Of a stretch of 49,981 bases of DNA, positions 19,131-27,584 are shown in pieces. A model generated the notes under the pieces. The model was given only the letters and a program-made list of their open reading frames with translations, searched no databases and had not been told where the DNA came from. The translations under genes and the position numbers were made by a program. Source of the DNA: Dehalococcoidia bacterium (GTDB taxonomy: Bacteria > Chloroflexota > Dehalococcoidia > Lucifugimonadales > UBA3495); assembly GCA_009692925.1 (NCBI GenBank), contig SHYG01000006.1:1-49981 (forward strand), read 5' to 3'. Numbering within the stretch: position 1 is the first letter of the stretch; each line of letters starts with the position of its first letter.

Positions 19131-19913
19131 TTAAGCCTCTCCCACTAGGGGAGAAGATGTATCGTAATCCAGGAGCACCAGGTGGACTTCTCTGGGGCCG
19201 TGAACCCCCACCACCAGGGTCTGCTCAATGTCGGCGGTGCGGCTGGGGCCGGTGATGAAGTTCAGGTAGCTGCCCATATCGCCGCCATGCTTATAGTACT
19301 CCAGGCGGCGCAGCAGCAGCACGTCGTCCAGGGTAGCCACCACATTTTGGGGCCGCACCACGGCCAGATGCACTGGCGGCACCAGCGACACCAGCCGGCT
19401 CAGGCCACGGCAGGGCAGCACCACCACCGACCCGGTCTCCGCCACCGCGTAGTCCGCGCCGGTCATGCCCAGTTCCGCCTGGGCGATCTCCTGCCGCAGG
19501 GCCTCCCGGGAGTTCTGCTGGTCCCGCACCACCGGCGTCACCGTCAGCCCCAGCTTCTGCAGGGCCGCGTGCACCGGCAGCGCATTAAACACGTCGTGGT
19601 CGGACCGGACCGCTCTTCGGACTCCAAGGGATTTGGCTACTGCAACGACGTGCTCCACCGCGTCGTCGGCTCGGGCGGCCCGGTACACTTGCCAGCCCCG
19701 CAGCTGGGCGGTGGCGGCCAGCTCGTGCAGCAATTCCCTTGCTTGCGCGGCGTTGCGCTGCCGCATCGCTGCCGTTTGCGACTCTAGGACATCCAGCCCT
19801 TCCGCCAGCGCCGGGTAGGGCGGTTGCGGCGGAACCGCGGCGCGACCCAGGGCCTGGCGCACCGAGGCTAGGAACTCCTCTTTGGGCGTGCCCAAGGAAG
19901 CTGCCTCTGCCAT
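19131..19913 (-). CDS. lutC: LutC/YkgG family LUD-domain protein
   Basis: GMTGADYAVAETGSVVVLPCRGLSRLVSLVPPVHLAVV...FITGPSRTADIEQTLVVGVHGPREVHLVLLD. Confidence 0.88.
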   Translation of the reverse strand: MAEAASLGTPKEEFLASVRQALGRAAVPPQPPYPALAEGLDVLESQTAAMRQRNAAQARELLHELAATAQLRGWQVYRAARADDAVEHVVAVAKSLGVRRAVRSDHDVFNALPVHAALQKLGLTVTPVVRDQQNSREALRQEIAQAELGMTGADYAVAETGSVVVLPCRGLSRLVSLVPPVHLAVVRPQNVVATLDDVLLLRRLEYYKHGGDMGSYLNFITGPSRTADIEQTLVVGVHGPREVHLVLLDYDTSSPLVGEA

Positions 19914-19914
19914 G

Positions 19915-21369
19915 TCAGTCCTGCTTATCCGGGAGGCGGGATAGCTCCTGATCCCAAATATCGCGGAACGACCGGGGCGGCAGTGCGGGCAGGTCCTTGG
20001 TCTTGGTCCACCCTGATAAGGGCGGCAGCGGAATGTGGGGGATTTTGCCGTCGCGGACAAAGGGCATCTGCGCCAGCCGCCCCAGTCCTCGGGCGGCGGC
20101 CAGCAGCTTGGGACGCCCCATCAGCCCGGCATAACCGTGGGCCGCGGCAGTCTCGGCGGGGCTGGACGACTTCTCATCGGCGTTGGGGCTTTCCGCCAGC
20201 TTGTGCCGGAGGTGCAGCAGCATTCGGGGCAGGTTAATCTTGATGGGGCAGGCCTCCCGGCAAGCTCCGCACAGGCTGGAGGCGAAGGGCAGGTCTTTGG
20301 CCTGGCCCAGTCCCACCAGCACCGGGGTTATCACCGCGCCGATGGGGCCGGGATAGACCCAGCCGTAGGCGTGGCCGCCCACCTTCTGGTAAACCGGGCA
20401 GATGTTGAGGCAGGCGCCGCAGCGGATGCAGTACAGGGCCTCCCGCAGCTCGGGGTCCGCCAGCAGCCGGGAGCGGCCGTTGTCCACGATGACCAGGTGG
20501 AACTCCTCCGGGCCGTCCTCGTCGTCGGCGCGGCGCGGGCCGGTGACCAGGGTGACGTAGCTGGTCAGCCGCTGGCCGGTGGCCGAGCGCGGCAGCAGGC
20601 GCATGAACACCGCCAGGTCTTGCAGCGATGGGATGACCTTCTCCATGCCGGTGATGCCGATGTGCATCCTGGGCGCCGAGGTGCACAGCCGGCCATTGCC
20701 CTCGTTGGTGAAGATGACCAGGGTGCCGGTCTCCGCGACGAGGAAGTTGGCCCCTGAGATGCCCAAGTCCGACTGTAGGAACTTCTCTCGCAGGGCGTTT
20801 CGCGCCACCGCGGCCATGGTCTCAATGTCGTCGGTCAGAGGCACGCCCAGCTTCTGGCTCAACAGTTGGGCCACCTGCTCCTTGGTCTTGTGCAGCGCTG
20901 GGGCAACCAGGTGGGAGGGCGTCTCCCCGGCCAGCTGGATGATGTACTCGCCCAGATCCGTCTCGTAGACCTCGACCCCTGCTTCCTCCAGCACGTGGTT
21001 AAGACCTAGCTCCTCGGAGACCATGGACTTGCTCTTGGTGGCGATGCGCACCCCCCGGCTCCGGGCAAGCTGCGCCACGATGGCGTTGGCCTGGGCGGCG
21101 TCCTTGGCGTAGTGCATCTGGCCGCCGGCCTGGGTCACCCGCTGGTCCAGCAGCTCCAGGTAGTAGTCCAGGTGCTCCAAGGTGTGGACCTTGATGCGGC
21201 GGGCCTGCTCCCGCCACGCTTCCCATACCTGGGGGGTCACCTCGGCGATGTTCTCCCGTCGGGCGCCGTCGAAGCCGGCGCCAACCCGCTGTAGGGCGCG
21301 CCGCAGTTGGGGGTCCTGGATGGATCTGCGGGAGGCCGCCTGGAAGTCCTTGGTCTTGATCTCCGCCAC
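19915..21369 (-). CDS. lutB: LutB-like iron-sulfur LUD-domain protein
   Basis: LGISGANFLVAETGTLVIFTNEGNGRL, CIRCGACLNICPVYQKVGGHAYGWVYPGPIGAVITP, CGACREACPIKINLP. Confidence 0.93.
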   Translation of the reverse strand: MAEIKTKDFQAASRRSIQDPQLRRALQRVGAGFDGARRENIAEVTPQVWEAWREQARRIKVHTLEHLDYYLELLDQRVTQAGGQMHYAKDAAQANAIVAQLARSRGVRIATKSKSMVSEELGLNHVLEEAGVEVYETDLGEYIIQLAGETPSHLVAPALHKTKEQVAQLLSQKLGVPLTDDIETMAAVARNALREKFLQSDLGISGANFLVAETGTLVIFTNEGNGRLCTSAPRMHIGITGMEKVIPSLQDLAVFMRLLPRSATGQRLTSYVTLVTGPRRADDEDGPEEFHLVIVDNGRSRLLADPELREALYCIRCGACLNICPVYQKVGGHAYGWVYPGPIGAVITPVLVGLGQAKDLPFASSLCGACREACPIKINLPRMLLHLRHKLAESPNADEKSSSPAETAAAHGYAGLMGRPKLLAAARGLGRLAQMPFVRDGKIPHIPLPPLSGWTKTKDLPALPPRSFRDIWDQELSRLPDKQD

Positions 21370-22172
21370 TACTTGGCCTCCCCGTCCAGCACCTGGGCCA
21401 GATGCCGTATCTTGACGGGCAGGCTCCGGCGGTCGATGGCGCCGCCCAGGTGCATCAGGCAGCCCATGTCGCAGGCCACCAGGGTATCGGCGCCGGAGGC
21501 CTGCAGGTTCGCCAGCTTGTCGTCCAGCATCCCACCGGAGATGTGAGGGAACTTCACCGAGAATGCGCCGCCAAAGCCGCAGCAGCTCTCCGCCTGGGGC
21601 AGCTCCACCGACTCCAGCCCCTGTACCTTGCCCAGCAGGCGGCGGGGGCCTTCCCGCACGCCCAGCTCCCGCAGCAGGTGGCAGCTGGGGTGGTAGGCTG
21701 CCTTCCCGGTGTAGCTGGCGCCCACGTCGTCCACGCCCAGCACTTCGGTGAGGAACTGGGAGAATTCGTAGACCCGCGAAGCCAGTTCTTGGGCCGGGGG
21801 GAGCAACGCCGGGTCGTGGGCGAAGAGGTCGAGGTAAAACACCTTCAGCATGGCGGCGCAGGAGCCTGAGGGCACCACCACGTACTGGCTGCCGGCCAGG
21901 CTGCGCAGCGTGTGGCGCGCCAACTGGCGGGCGGGTTTGGTGAAGCCGGCGTTGTAGAGGGGCTGGCCGCAGCAGACCTGGGAGGCGGGAAACTGGACTG
22001 TCACCCCTAGCCGCCGCAGCACCCGCACCACGCTGACCCCCACCTGGGGGTAAAGCTGGTCCACCATGCAGGTGGCAAACAGGGAAGCGGTGACTTGCCC
22101 GCGTTGGGCCAACGTTACCTCTGTCTGTGCAGTTGCCGGGCTAAGGTTAGCAGACCCATGTGGCGGTGGCAA
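21369..22172 (-). CDS. lutA: LutA-like (Fe-S)-binding CCG-domain protein
   Basis: FATCMVDQLYPQVG, QVCCGQPLYNAGF, SCHLLRELGV, ESCCGFGGAFSVKFPHIS. Confidence 0.93.
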   Translation of the reverse strand: MPPPHGSANLSPATAQTEVTLAQRGQVTASLFATCMVDQLYPQVGVSVVRVLRRLGVTVQFPASQVCCGQPLYNAGFTKPARQLARHTLRSLAGSQYVVVPSGSCAAMLKVFYLDLFAHDPALLPPAQELASRVYEFSQFLTEVLGVDDVGASYTGKAAYHPSCHLLRELGVREGPRRLLGKVQGLESVELPQAESCCGFGGAFSVKFPHISGGMLDDKLANLQASGADTLVACDMGCLMHLGGAIDRRSLPVKIRHLAQVLDGEAK

Positions 22173-22210
22173 CTGCGCGGCCCTGGCATAAAGCTCTTAG
22201 TCGAAGCTGC

Positions 22211-22262
22211 GAAAATCCCCCCTGGCCCCCCCTTTGCAAGGGGGGCCAGGGGGGGAGTTTCG
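22211..22262. repeat. C/G-rich palindrome CCCCCCTGGCCCCCCCTTTGCAAGGGGGGCCAGGGGGG
   Basis: Near-perfect palindrome read directly; same family as 2499. Confidence 0.8.
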
Positions 22263-22386
22263 TCTCCAAGTCTCGGTAGATGGCGCGCCGCCCGCAGGTT
22301 CGACACGTTCATCCCTCACGGGCTATAATGCGCAGGCTGCGGCGTTCCCGCTACGCCAACGCCCAAACTTGTCCCGGAGGGTTCCC

Positions 22387-23616
22387 ATGTCCACGGGCCT
22401 GCCCCCTGAATTGGATGCCCTGAAGCAGACCATCCGCCAGATCGTCCGGGAGGAGTGCGTGCCCCTGGAGGCGGAGTATCTGGCGCATCCGCCCCAGGAG
22501 GGGCAGGACGACGGCGGCCCCAGAGGCATCGCCGAGGCGGTGCAGGGCGTGGTGGGCACTCTGTCGCCCGAGAAGTGGCGGCGGCTCACCGATATCTCCA
22601 AGCAGACCGGGATTTACACCTCCTTCGTGCCCCAGGAGTACGGCGGCGGCGGCATGGGCGCCTTGGGCCACGTGGTGCTGGACGAAGAGGTGCACAAGAG
22701 CATCGTGCAACTCCCTACCTCGCCGGTGCCCCTGATGATGGTGGGCGCGTGCACCCCGGAGCAGGAGCAGAAGTACCTCTACCCATCTATTCGCGGCGAT
22801 CTGAACTACGCCTTCGGCCAGACCGAGCCCCAGGCCGGTTCCGACCCCGGCGGCATGATGCAGACCCGTGCGGTGAAGGATGGGGACGACTGGGTGCTCA
22901 ACGGCACCAAGATGTTCATCTCCGGCGCCGCCACCGCCGACTTCCTGCTGGTGCAGGCGGTCACCGACCCGCAGAAGCGGCAGCACGGCGGCATCACCAT
23001 GTTCATCGTGGACAACCCGTCGCCGGGCCTCAGCTTCGAGCCGATTCGCATCTGGATCACGCCTACCCGCGCCATGCAGTGGTTTGTCCACATGGACAAC
23101 CTGCGGGTGCCCCAGACCCAGGTGCTGGGCGAGGTCGGCCAGGGGTTCAGCTTGGGCCAGAAGTGGCTGGTGCACCACGACCGGCTGCTGCGCGGCGGCA
23201 TGGCCCTGGGCATTCTGAGCCGCGCCCTGGAGATGGCTATCGAGTGGTCGAAACAGCGCGTCACCTACGGCCGCCCCATCTCCGAACGGCAGGCCATCCA
23301 GTGGATGCTCACCGACGTGTATATTGACATAATGACCCTGCGCGCCCTGACCCGCGAGACCGCGACCCGGGCGGATGCGGGTGAAGACGTGCGGGTGGAA
23401 GCCTCCATGGTCAAGTACTGCGCCGGCGAGTGGGGCTGGCGCAGCATCGACAAAATCATGCAGGTGTTCGGCGGCCTGGGCGAGAGCCTGGACATGCCCA
23501 TCGCCCACTGGTATCTCTTGCTGCGCCACGCCCGCATCGGCGGCGGCACCTCGGAGATTCACAAGTTTGTGATGGCACGGGCGCTCTTGGACGGCAAGGT
23601 GTCGTTCCAGGGATAG
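22387..23616 (+). CDS. Acyl-CoA dehydrogenase family protein
   Basis: YAFGQTEPQAGSDPGGMMQTRAVKDGDDWVLNGTKMFISGA, RVTYGRPISERQAIQWML, ARIGGGTSEIHKFVMAR. Confidence 0.94.
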   Translation: MSTGLPPELDALKQTIRQIVREECVPLEAEYLAHPPQEGQDDGGPRGIAEAVQGVVGTLSPEKWRRLTDISKQTGIYTSFVPQEYGGGGMGALGHVVLDEEVHKSIVQLPTSPVPLMMVGACTPEQEQKYLYPSIRGDLNYAFGQTEPQAGSDPGGMMQTRAVKDGDDWVLNGTKMFISGAATADFLLVQAVTDPQKRQHGGITMFIVDNPSPGLSFEPIRIWITPTRAMQWFVHMDNLRVPQTQVLGEVGQGFSLGQKWLVHHDRLLRGGMALGILSRALEMAIEWSKQRVTYGRPISERQAIQWMLTDVYIDIMTLRALTRETATRADAGEDVRVEASMVKYCAGEWGWRSIDKIMQVFGGLGESLDMPIAHWYLLLRHARIGGGTSEIHKFVMARALLDGKVSFQG

Positions 23617-23652
23617 ACCGCCCTTGACTCCCTACAGGACTCACGCTGGCCC

Positions 23653-24285
23653 ATGACCACCTCACCCCAGACCTTCAGCTGCGCCAACCATGTCCCGCTG
23701 CCGGTGAAGAACCGGGCCGGCGACAACTTCTGCTACAACTGCATCATCGAGAGTTTCCAGTCCCCGGCCTACAACCTGGCCCGGCGGCTGCTGGGCGACT
23801 GGTCCCTAGCGGAGGATGCGGTGCAGGAGGGATTTGTATCCGGATACCGGGCCTTCGCCCAGTTCCGGGGGGGCAACTTGAAGGCCTGGGTGATGCGCAT
23901 TGTGGCCAACAACTGCCGGGACATGTTGCGGTCCCGGCGCGCGCGCCCCACCGTGTCCCTGGACCCCGTTAATTCTGACGATCCCGACGACCCCACACCC
24001 TCCGCCGTCGATATCCCCTCCAAGGATGAATCCCCGGAGGACCACGCCCAGCGCAGCGAGCTGCGGCGAGCCCTTGATGCTGGGCTGAACTCGCTGCCCC
24101 AGGAGCAGAAAATGGCGCTGCTGCTGGTGGATGTACAGGGATTCAGCTACGAGGAAGCGGCCCAGACGATGAGTTGCTCCCTGGGCACCGTAAAGTCACG
24201 GGTTAGCCGCGGGCGTAGCGGCATGCGCGACTTCCTGCGCACTACCGGGGAACTTTTGCCCTCCCAGTTCCGTCAGGATAGGTAG
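23653..24285 (+). CDS. ECF-type sigma-70 factor with Cys-containing N-terminal extension
   Basis: AEDAVQEGFVSGYRAFAQFRGGNLKAWVMRIVANNCRDMLR; LPQEQKMALLLVDVQGFSYEEAAQTMSCSLGTVKSRVSRGR; N-terminal FSCANH...FCYNC. Confidence 0.92.
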   Translation: MTTSPQTFSCANHVPLPVKNRAGDNFCYNCIIESFQSPAYNLARRLLGDWSLAEDAVQEGFVSGYRAFAQFRGGNLKAWVMRIVANNCRDMLRSRRARPTVSLDPVNSDDPDDPTPSAVDIPSKDESPEDHAQRSELRRALDAGLNSLPQEQKMALLLVDVQGFSYEEAAQTMSCSLGTVKSRVSRGRSGMRDFLRTTGELLPSQFRQDR

Positions 24286-24286
24286 A

Positions 24287-25072
24287 ATGCTCCACCTATT
24301 TGGTCGCCACCGGCATCTGAGCCAGCAGGTACTCAACGAGTACCTGGATAAGCGGCTGCCCGATTTCGCCCGCCAAAGGGCTGAACGCGCGCTGGCCGCC
24401 TGCGCCGTCTGCAATCAGGAGCTGGCAAGCCTCGCGGCGGTGACTTCGATGCTGCGGCAAGCGCTGCACGCCACGCCGCGCCGCAGCTTTATTTGGACCG
24501 CGCCGCCGCCGCCAGCAGTGCGGGCCTCGCTGTTCCTGCGGCTGCCCAACTGGAGCTACGCCGGCGCCGCGTCCTTGGCCGGGCTGGTTCTGGCGGTGAT
24601 GGTCTCCGCCGACGCGATGGGGATCCTATCCCCGCCGGGGCAGGCGGCTGTCGGCAGGGAGAGCTTCATGGCCACCCCGCCGTCGCAGGAGTTGACGGTC
24701 CAGGGCACGCCCAGCCCGGCAGGTGACACGGCTCGGAGTATGAAGTCCGCCGATCCTGCCAGCGGCAGCGCCGAAAGCGGCCAACCGCCCCAGCCCGCAG
24801 CCGCCGCTCCGACTGCTCCGGATGCAACGCGGGCACCCTTCGCAGATGTGGCGTCGCCCCCGTCTGGGCCTTCTGGGGCTGCTCCCCCGTTGCCCGGCGC
24901 GGAGCTGACTGCTGTAAGCACCGAGGGCGCGGCTGAGGTTATTGCGACCTACGATGCGGAACTGCCCGGCGCCACTCCCGTGTTCTGGCGCGCCCTGGAG
25001 GGAGCAGTCGCGGTAGCGGCCCTGGGGTTCCTGCTGGCACTGCTGCTCCGGCGGCGGCGGGTTCGCGGGTAG
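24287..25072 (+). CDS. Putative anti-sigma factor (degenerate ZAS zinc-binding motif, TM, Pro/Ala-rich region)
   Basis: LNEYLDKRLPDFARQRAERALAACAVCNQELASL; central and C-terminal TM segments; immediately downstream of the sigma factor. Confidence 0.75.
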   Translation: MLHLFGRHRHLSQQVLNEYLDKRLPDFARQRAERALAACAVCNQELASLAAVTSMLRQALHATPRRSFIWTAPPPPAVRASLFLRLPNWSYAGAASLAGLVLAVMVSADAMGILSPPGQAAVGRESFMATPPSQELTVQGTPSPAGDTARSMKSADPASGSAESGQPPQPAAAAPTAPDATRAPFADVASPPSGPSGAAPPLPGAELTAVSTEGAAEVIATYDAELPGATPVFWRALEGAVAVAALGFLLALLLRRRRVRG

Positions 25073-25109
25073 GGTGTGGGTTCCGCTCGTGGTGAGCGGG
25101 CATTACGGG

Positions 25110-25167
25110 CCGGGATTAGGGGATAACGGTTAGCAATTTGTTCATCTCCTCATCTCCTAATCCCGGC
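25110..25167. terminator. Large hairpin GCCGGGATTAGGGGAT...ATCTCCTAATCCCGGC between convergent genes
   Basis: ~16-bp inverted arms (one mismatch) read directly; no strong U-tract, so the terminator role is inferred. Confidence 0.45.
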
Positions 25168-25187
25168 AGAGCCTTGGTATGGATCAG

Positions 25188-26090
25188 CTAGTCCTTGCGT
25201 CTGATCTCCACGCCGGCCTGCTGCTCCAGCGGCAGCACAATCCCCGAGACGTCCAGGTCGCGGAAGCCAGCCGCCGCCGCAGCTTGGAACTGCCGCAGCC
25301 CCAGGTCGCAGGCGGGAGTCGGCACCCCAAGCCCTCGCGCCAGCTCCTGCACCAGCCCCAAATCCTTTAGGTAGGTGCGGATGGGCGCGCGGGCGTCGTC
25401 GAAGGTGCGGTCCAGCATTACTGGGGCGTTGCGGCCCAGCATGAAGCTCTGCCCCCAGCCCGAGTTGACCACCTCAAACACCAGCGCCGGGTCGGCGCCG
25501 GACTTGACCCCCAGCACCATCGCTTCCGCGGCGGCCAGGGAGTGCACCACGCACAGCAGCTGGTTAATCAGCTTCACTGTGGTGCCGGTGCCCGTGGGGC
25601 CGATGTGCCGCACCGTGGCGCCCATGGCTTCAAACATCGGCAGCGCCTGCTGGTAGGCCTCCGCTGGGCCGCCGGCCATGATGGTCAGGGTGCCGTTGGC
25701 CGCCCGCTCCACGCCGCCGCTGATGGGCGCGTCCAGGAACAGGGCGCCCTTCGTTTCAGCCGCTTCGGCACAGGCTTTGGAGGTGCCGACTCCCACTGTG
25801 CTGTGGTCCACCAGCACCTGGCCGCGCCGGGCGTGGGCGATGATGCCATCCCGGCCCAGGAACAACTCCTCCACCGTGGCGATATCCGGCAGGCAGGCCA
25901 GCACCACGTCGCACTGCTGGACCACCTGGGCGGCGGACTTGGCCGGGTGCGCGCCGGAGTCCGCAATCTGCCGCACCTTCTCCTGGCTGCGGTTGTGCAC
26001 CGTCAGGTGGAACCCCGCCTTGAGCAGCCGGTAAGACATGGGCAGCCCCATGCGTCCCAGGCCGATGAAGCCAATCTTTAACGCTAGCAC
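25188..26090 (-). CDS. NAD(P)-dependent beta-hydroxyacid dehydrogenase (3-hydroxyisobutyrate dehydrogenase/GarR family)
   Basis: IGFIGLGRMGLPMSYRLLKAGF, FLDAPISGGVERAANGTLTIMAGG, GTGTTVKLINQLL. Confidence 0.92.
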   Translation of the reverse strand: MLALKIGFIGLGRMGLPMSYRLLKAGFHLTVHNRSQEKVRQIADSGAHPAKSAAQVVQQCDVVLACLPDIATVEELFLGRDGIIAHARRGQVLVDHSTVGVGTSKACAEAAETKGALFLDAPISGGVERAANGTLTIMAGGPAEAYQQALPMFEAMGATVRHIGPTGTGTTVKLINQLLCVVHSLAAAEAMVLGVKSGADPALVFEVVNSGWGQSFMLGRNAPVMLDRTFDDARAPIRTYLKDLGLVQELARGLGVPTPACDLGLRQFQAAAAAGFRDLDVSGIVLPLEQQAGVEIRRKD

Positions 26091-26120
26091 AGCTTGCCTC
26101 CTGTTCTATCCAATTTGGGG

Positions 26121-27118
26121 TTACCCCGGCTTCCTTGCGGTCACGATGCTGGACTTATTTGGTAGAACAACGCGCTTAACGTCCACAAAGCCCGCTTCTG
26201 TTAGCCAGTCTCTGTGCGCCTGCTCGGTGCAGGCTTGACCTTCATCAAAGTGGTTCAGGAAGAACAGGTTCGATCCCATTATCTCTTGGGGAGAAAGACG
26301 CGAATTATCCAGGACACTGCCCACAATATAGAGCCAGCCGCCGGGCTCGATGACCTCACTGACGTTCCTGATAGCGCAGCGTGCCTGGGCAGCCGAGAGC
26401 ACCTGAATAAATGAGCTCATGACCTCCACATCAAATGAACCCGTAACAGGCCCACTGACGACGTCGGCGGTCACCACCTGAATCCGGTCGGCGGCCTGCG
26501 CCTCTGTTACGAAACGGCGAGTCACCGGTGTCAAATCTGGCAGGTCTACCACTGTCGCCCTGATATGAGGGCAAGCCGCGGTGACGGCTATGGCCAAGCC
26601 GCCGGTGCCCCCAGCCACATCCAGGAGATTGCGGTGGGAAGAGAAATCGTATCTAGCTACCAGGTCACGGCCTACAGCGACGACGCGGGGATGCATCCGC
26701 CGAGAGAATGCCTCCAACTGGTCTTGAGACATCGCGGAATAATCCTGCTTGCCTGGGGCGACCCGGCGCGAAGCGTTTCCGAAGTCTTAAGGACCGCGTG
26801 CCGTTGGTGGGAGTAGAGTTCGTGCCGCCCTCCCATGTAAGCTGGCTTGCCCCGGACCAGGAAGTGGCCGGCCTCCGGGGTGTTGGCGAACTGCTCACTT
26901 TTCACCATCAGCAGCCCGGCGGCCACCAGGGCGTAGAGCAGGGGCTGGAGCTTGTCGGCGCGGACGCCCAGTTCTGCAGCAAGCTGCGTCGCGGTCATGG
27001 GGCCGTCTTTCAGAGGGGTAGACAGGTCAAGCTGCATCCCCGCCAGCATGGCAAAAGAGGGATACACCGCGCTGGCTAGCTTGTCAATGGTCTCCGGCCT
27101 GGGTGCGGCGCTGGTCAT
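26121..27118 (-). pseudogene. SAM-dependent O-methyltransferase (winged-helix dimerisation plus methyltransferase domains) split by a frameshift near 26745-26780
   Basis: N-terminal ORF 26672..27118 and C-terminal ORF 26121..26732 (LLDVAGGTGGLAIAVTAACPHIRATVVDLPDLTPV) overlap in different frames; the C-terminal frame extends upstream as VAPGKQDYSAMSQDQLEAF. Confidence 0.75.
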
Positions 27119-27262
27119 CTGGGCACCTCCAAGGGTACGTGGCCCAAGTGTACCATCGGGCTAGGCGGGCCACAATTGCATCAGCGCTGCCTGCACCCTG
27201 GCTTAGGGGGAGATTTTCCGATACACTCACCACCCGGCAGTAACTCACCAGGAGTGGCGGCA

Positions 27263-27442
27263 TTGGCAACGGAGCAGCAGATTCAGAAGGTGTTATTGTT
27301 CCTGGCGGAGTTTCGCGAGTGCGCCGTCTGCGGCACCCGCTTCCGCTTCGGCGACCTGGACTGTCCCCACTGCGGCGCCGACCTGGACGAGCTGCTGCAT
27401 CGCTGGGCGGAGGAGCTGGTGGACGGGCTGGAACTTGGCTGA
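27263..27442 (+). CDS. Small zinc-ribbon protein
   Basis: ECAVCGTRFRFGDLDCPHCGADLDELLHRWAEELV; start (TTG) uncertain. Confidence 0.6.
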   Translation: MATEQQIQKVLLFLAEFRECAVCGTRFRFGDLDCPHCGADLDELLHRWAEELVDGLELG

Positions 27443-27474
27443 TTGCTGGGAATCTGGCCCCGCCGCCACCGCCC

Positions 27475-27515
27475 GAGTCCCCCTTTCGCAAAGGGGGATA
27501 CAGGGGGATTTTCGT
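27475..27515. repeat. C/G-rich palindrome GTCCCCCTTTCGCAAAGGGGGATACAGGGGGATTTT
   Basis: Read directly; same family as 2499. Confidence 0.7.
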
Positions 27516-27584
27516 CCGGTTGAAGCTGCCTTGCGTTTCAGTTAAGCTACCCCTGCGTCAGTCATCTGGTTACGGAGAGTGCCC

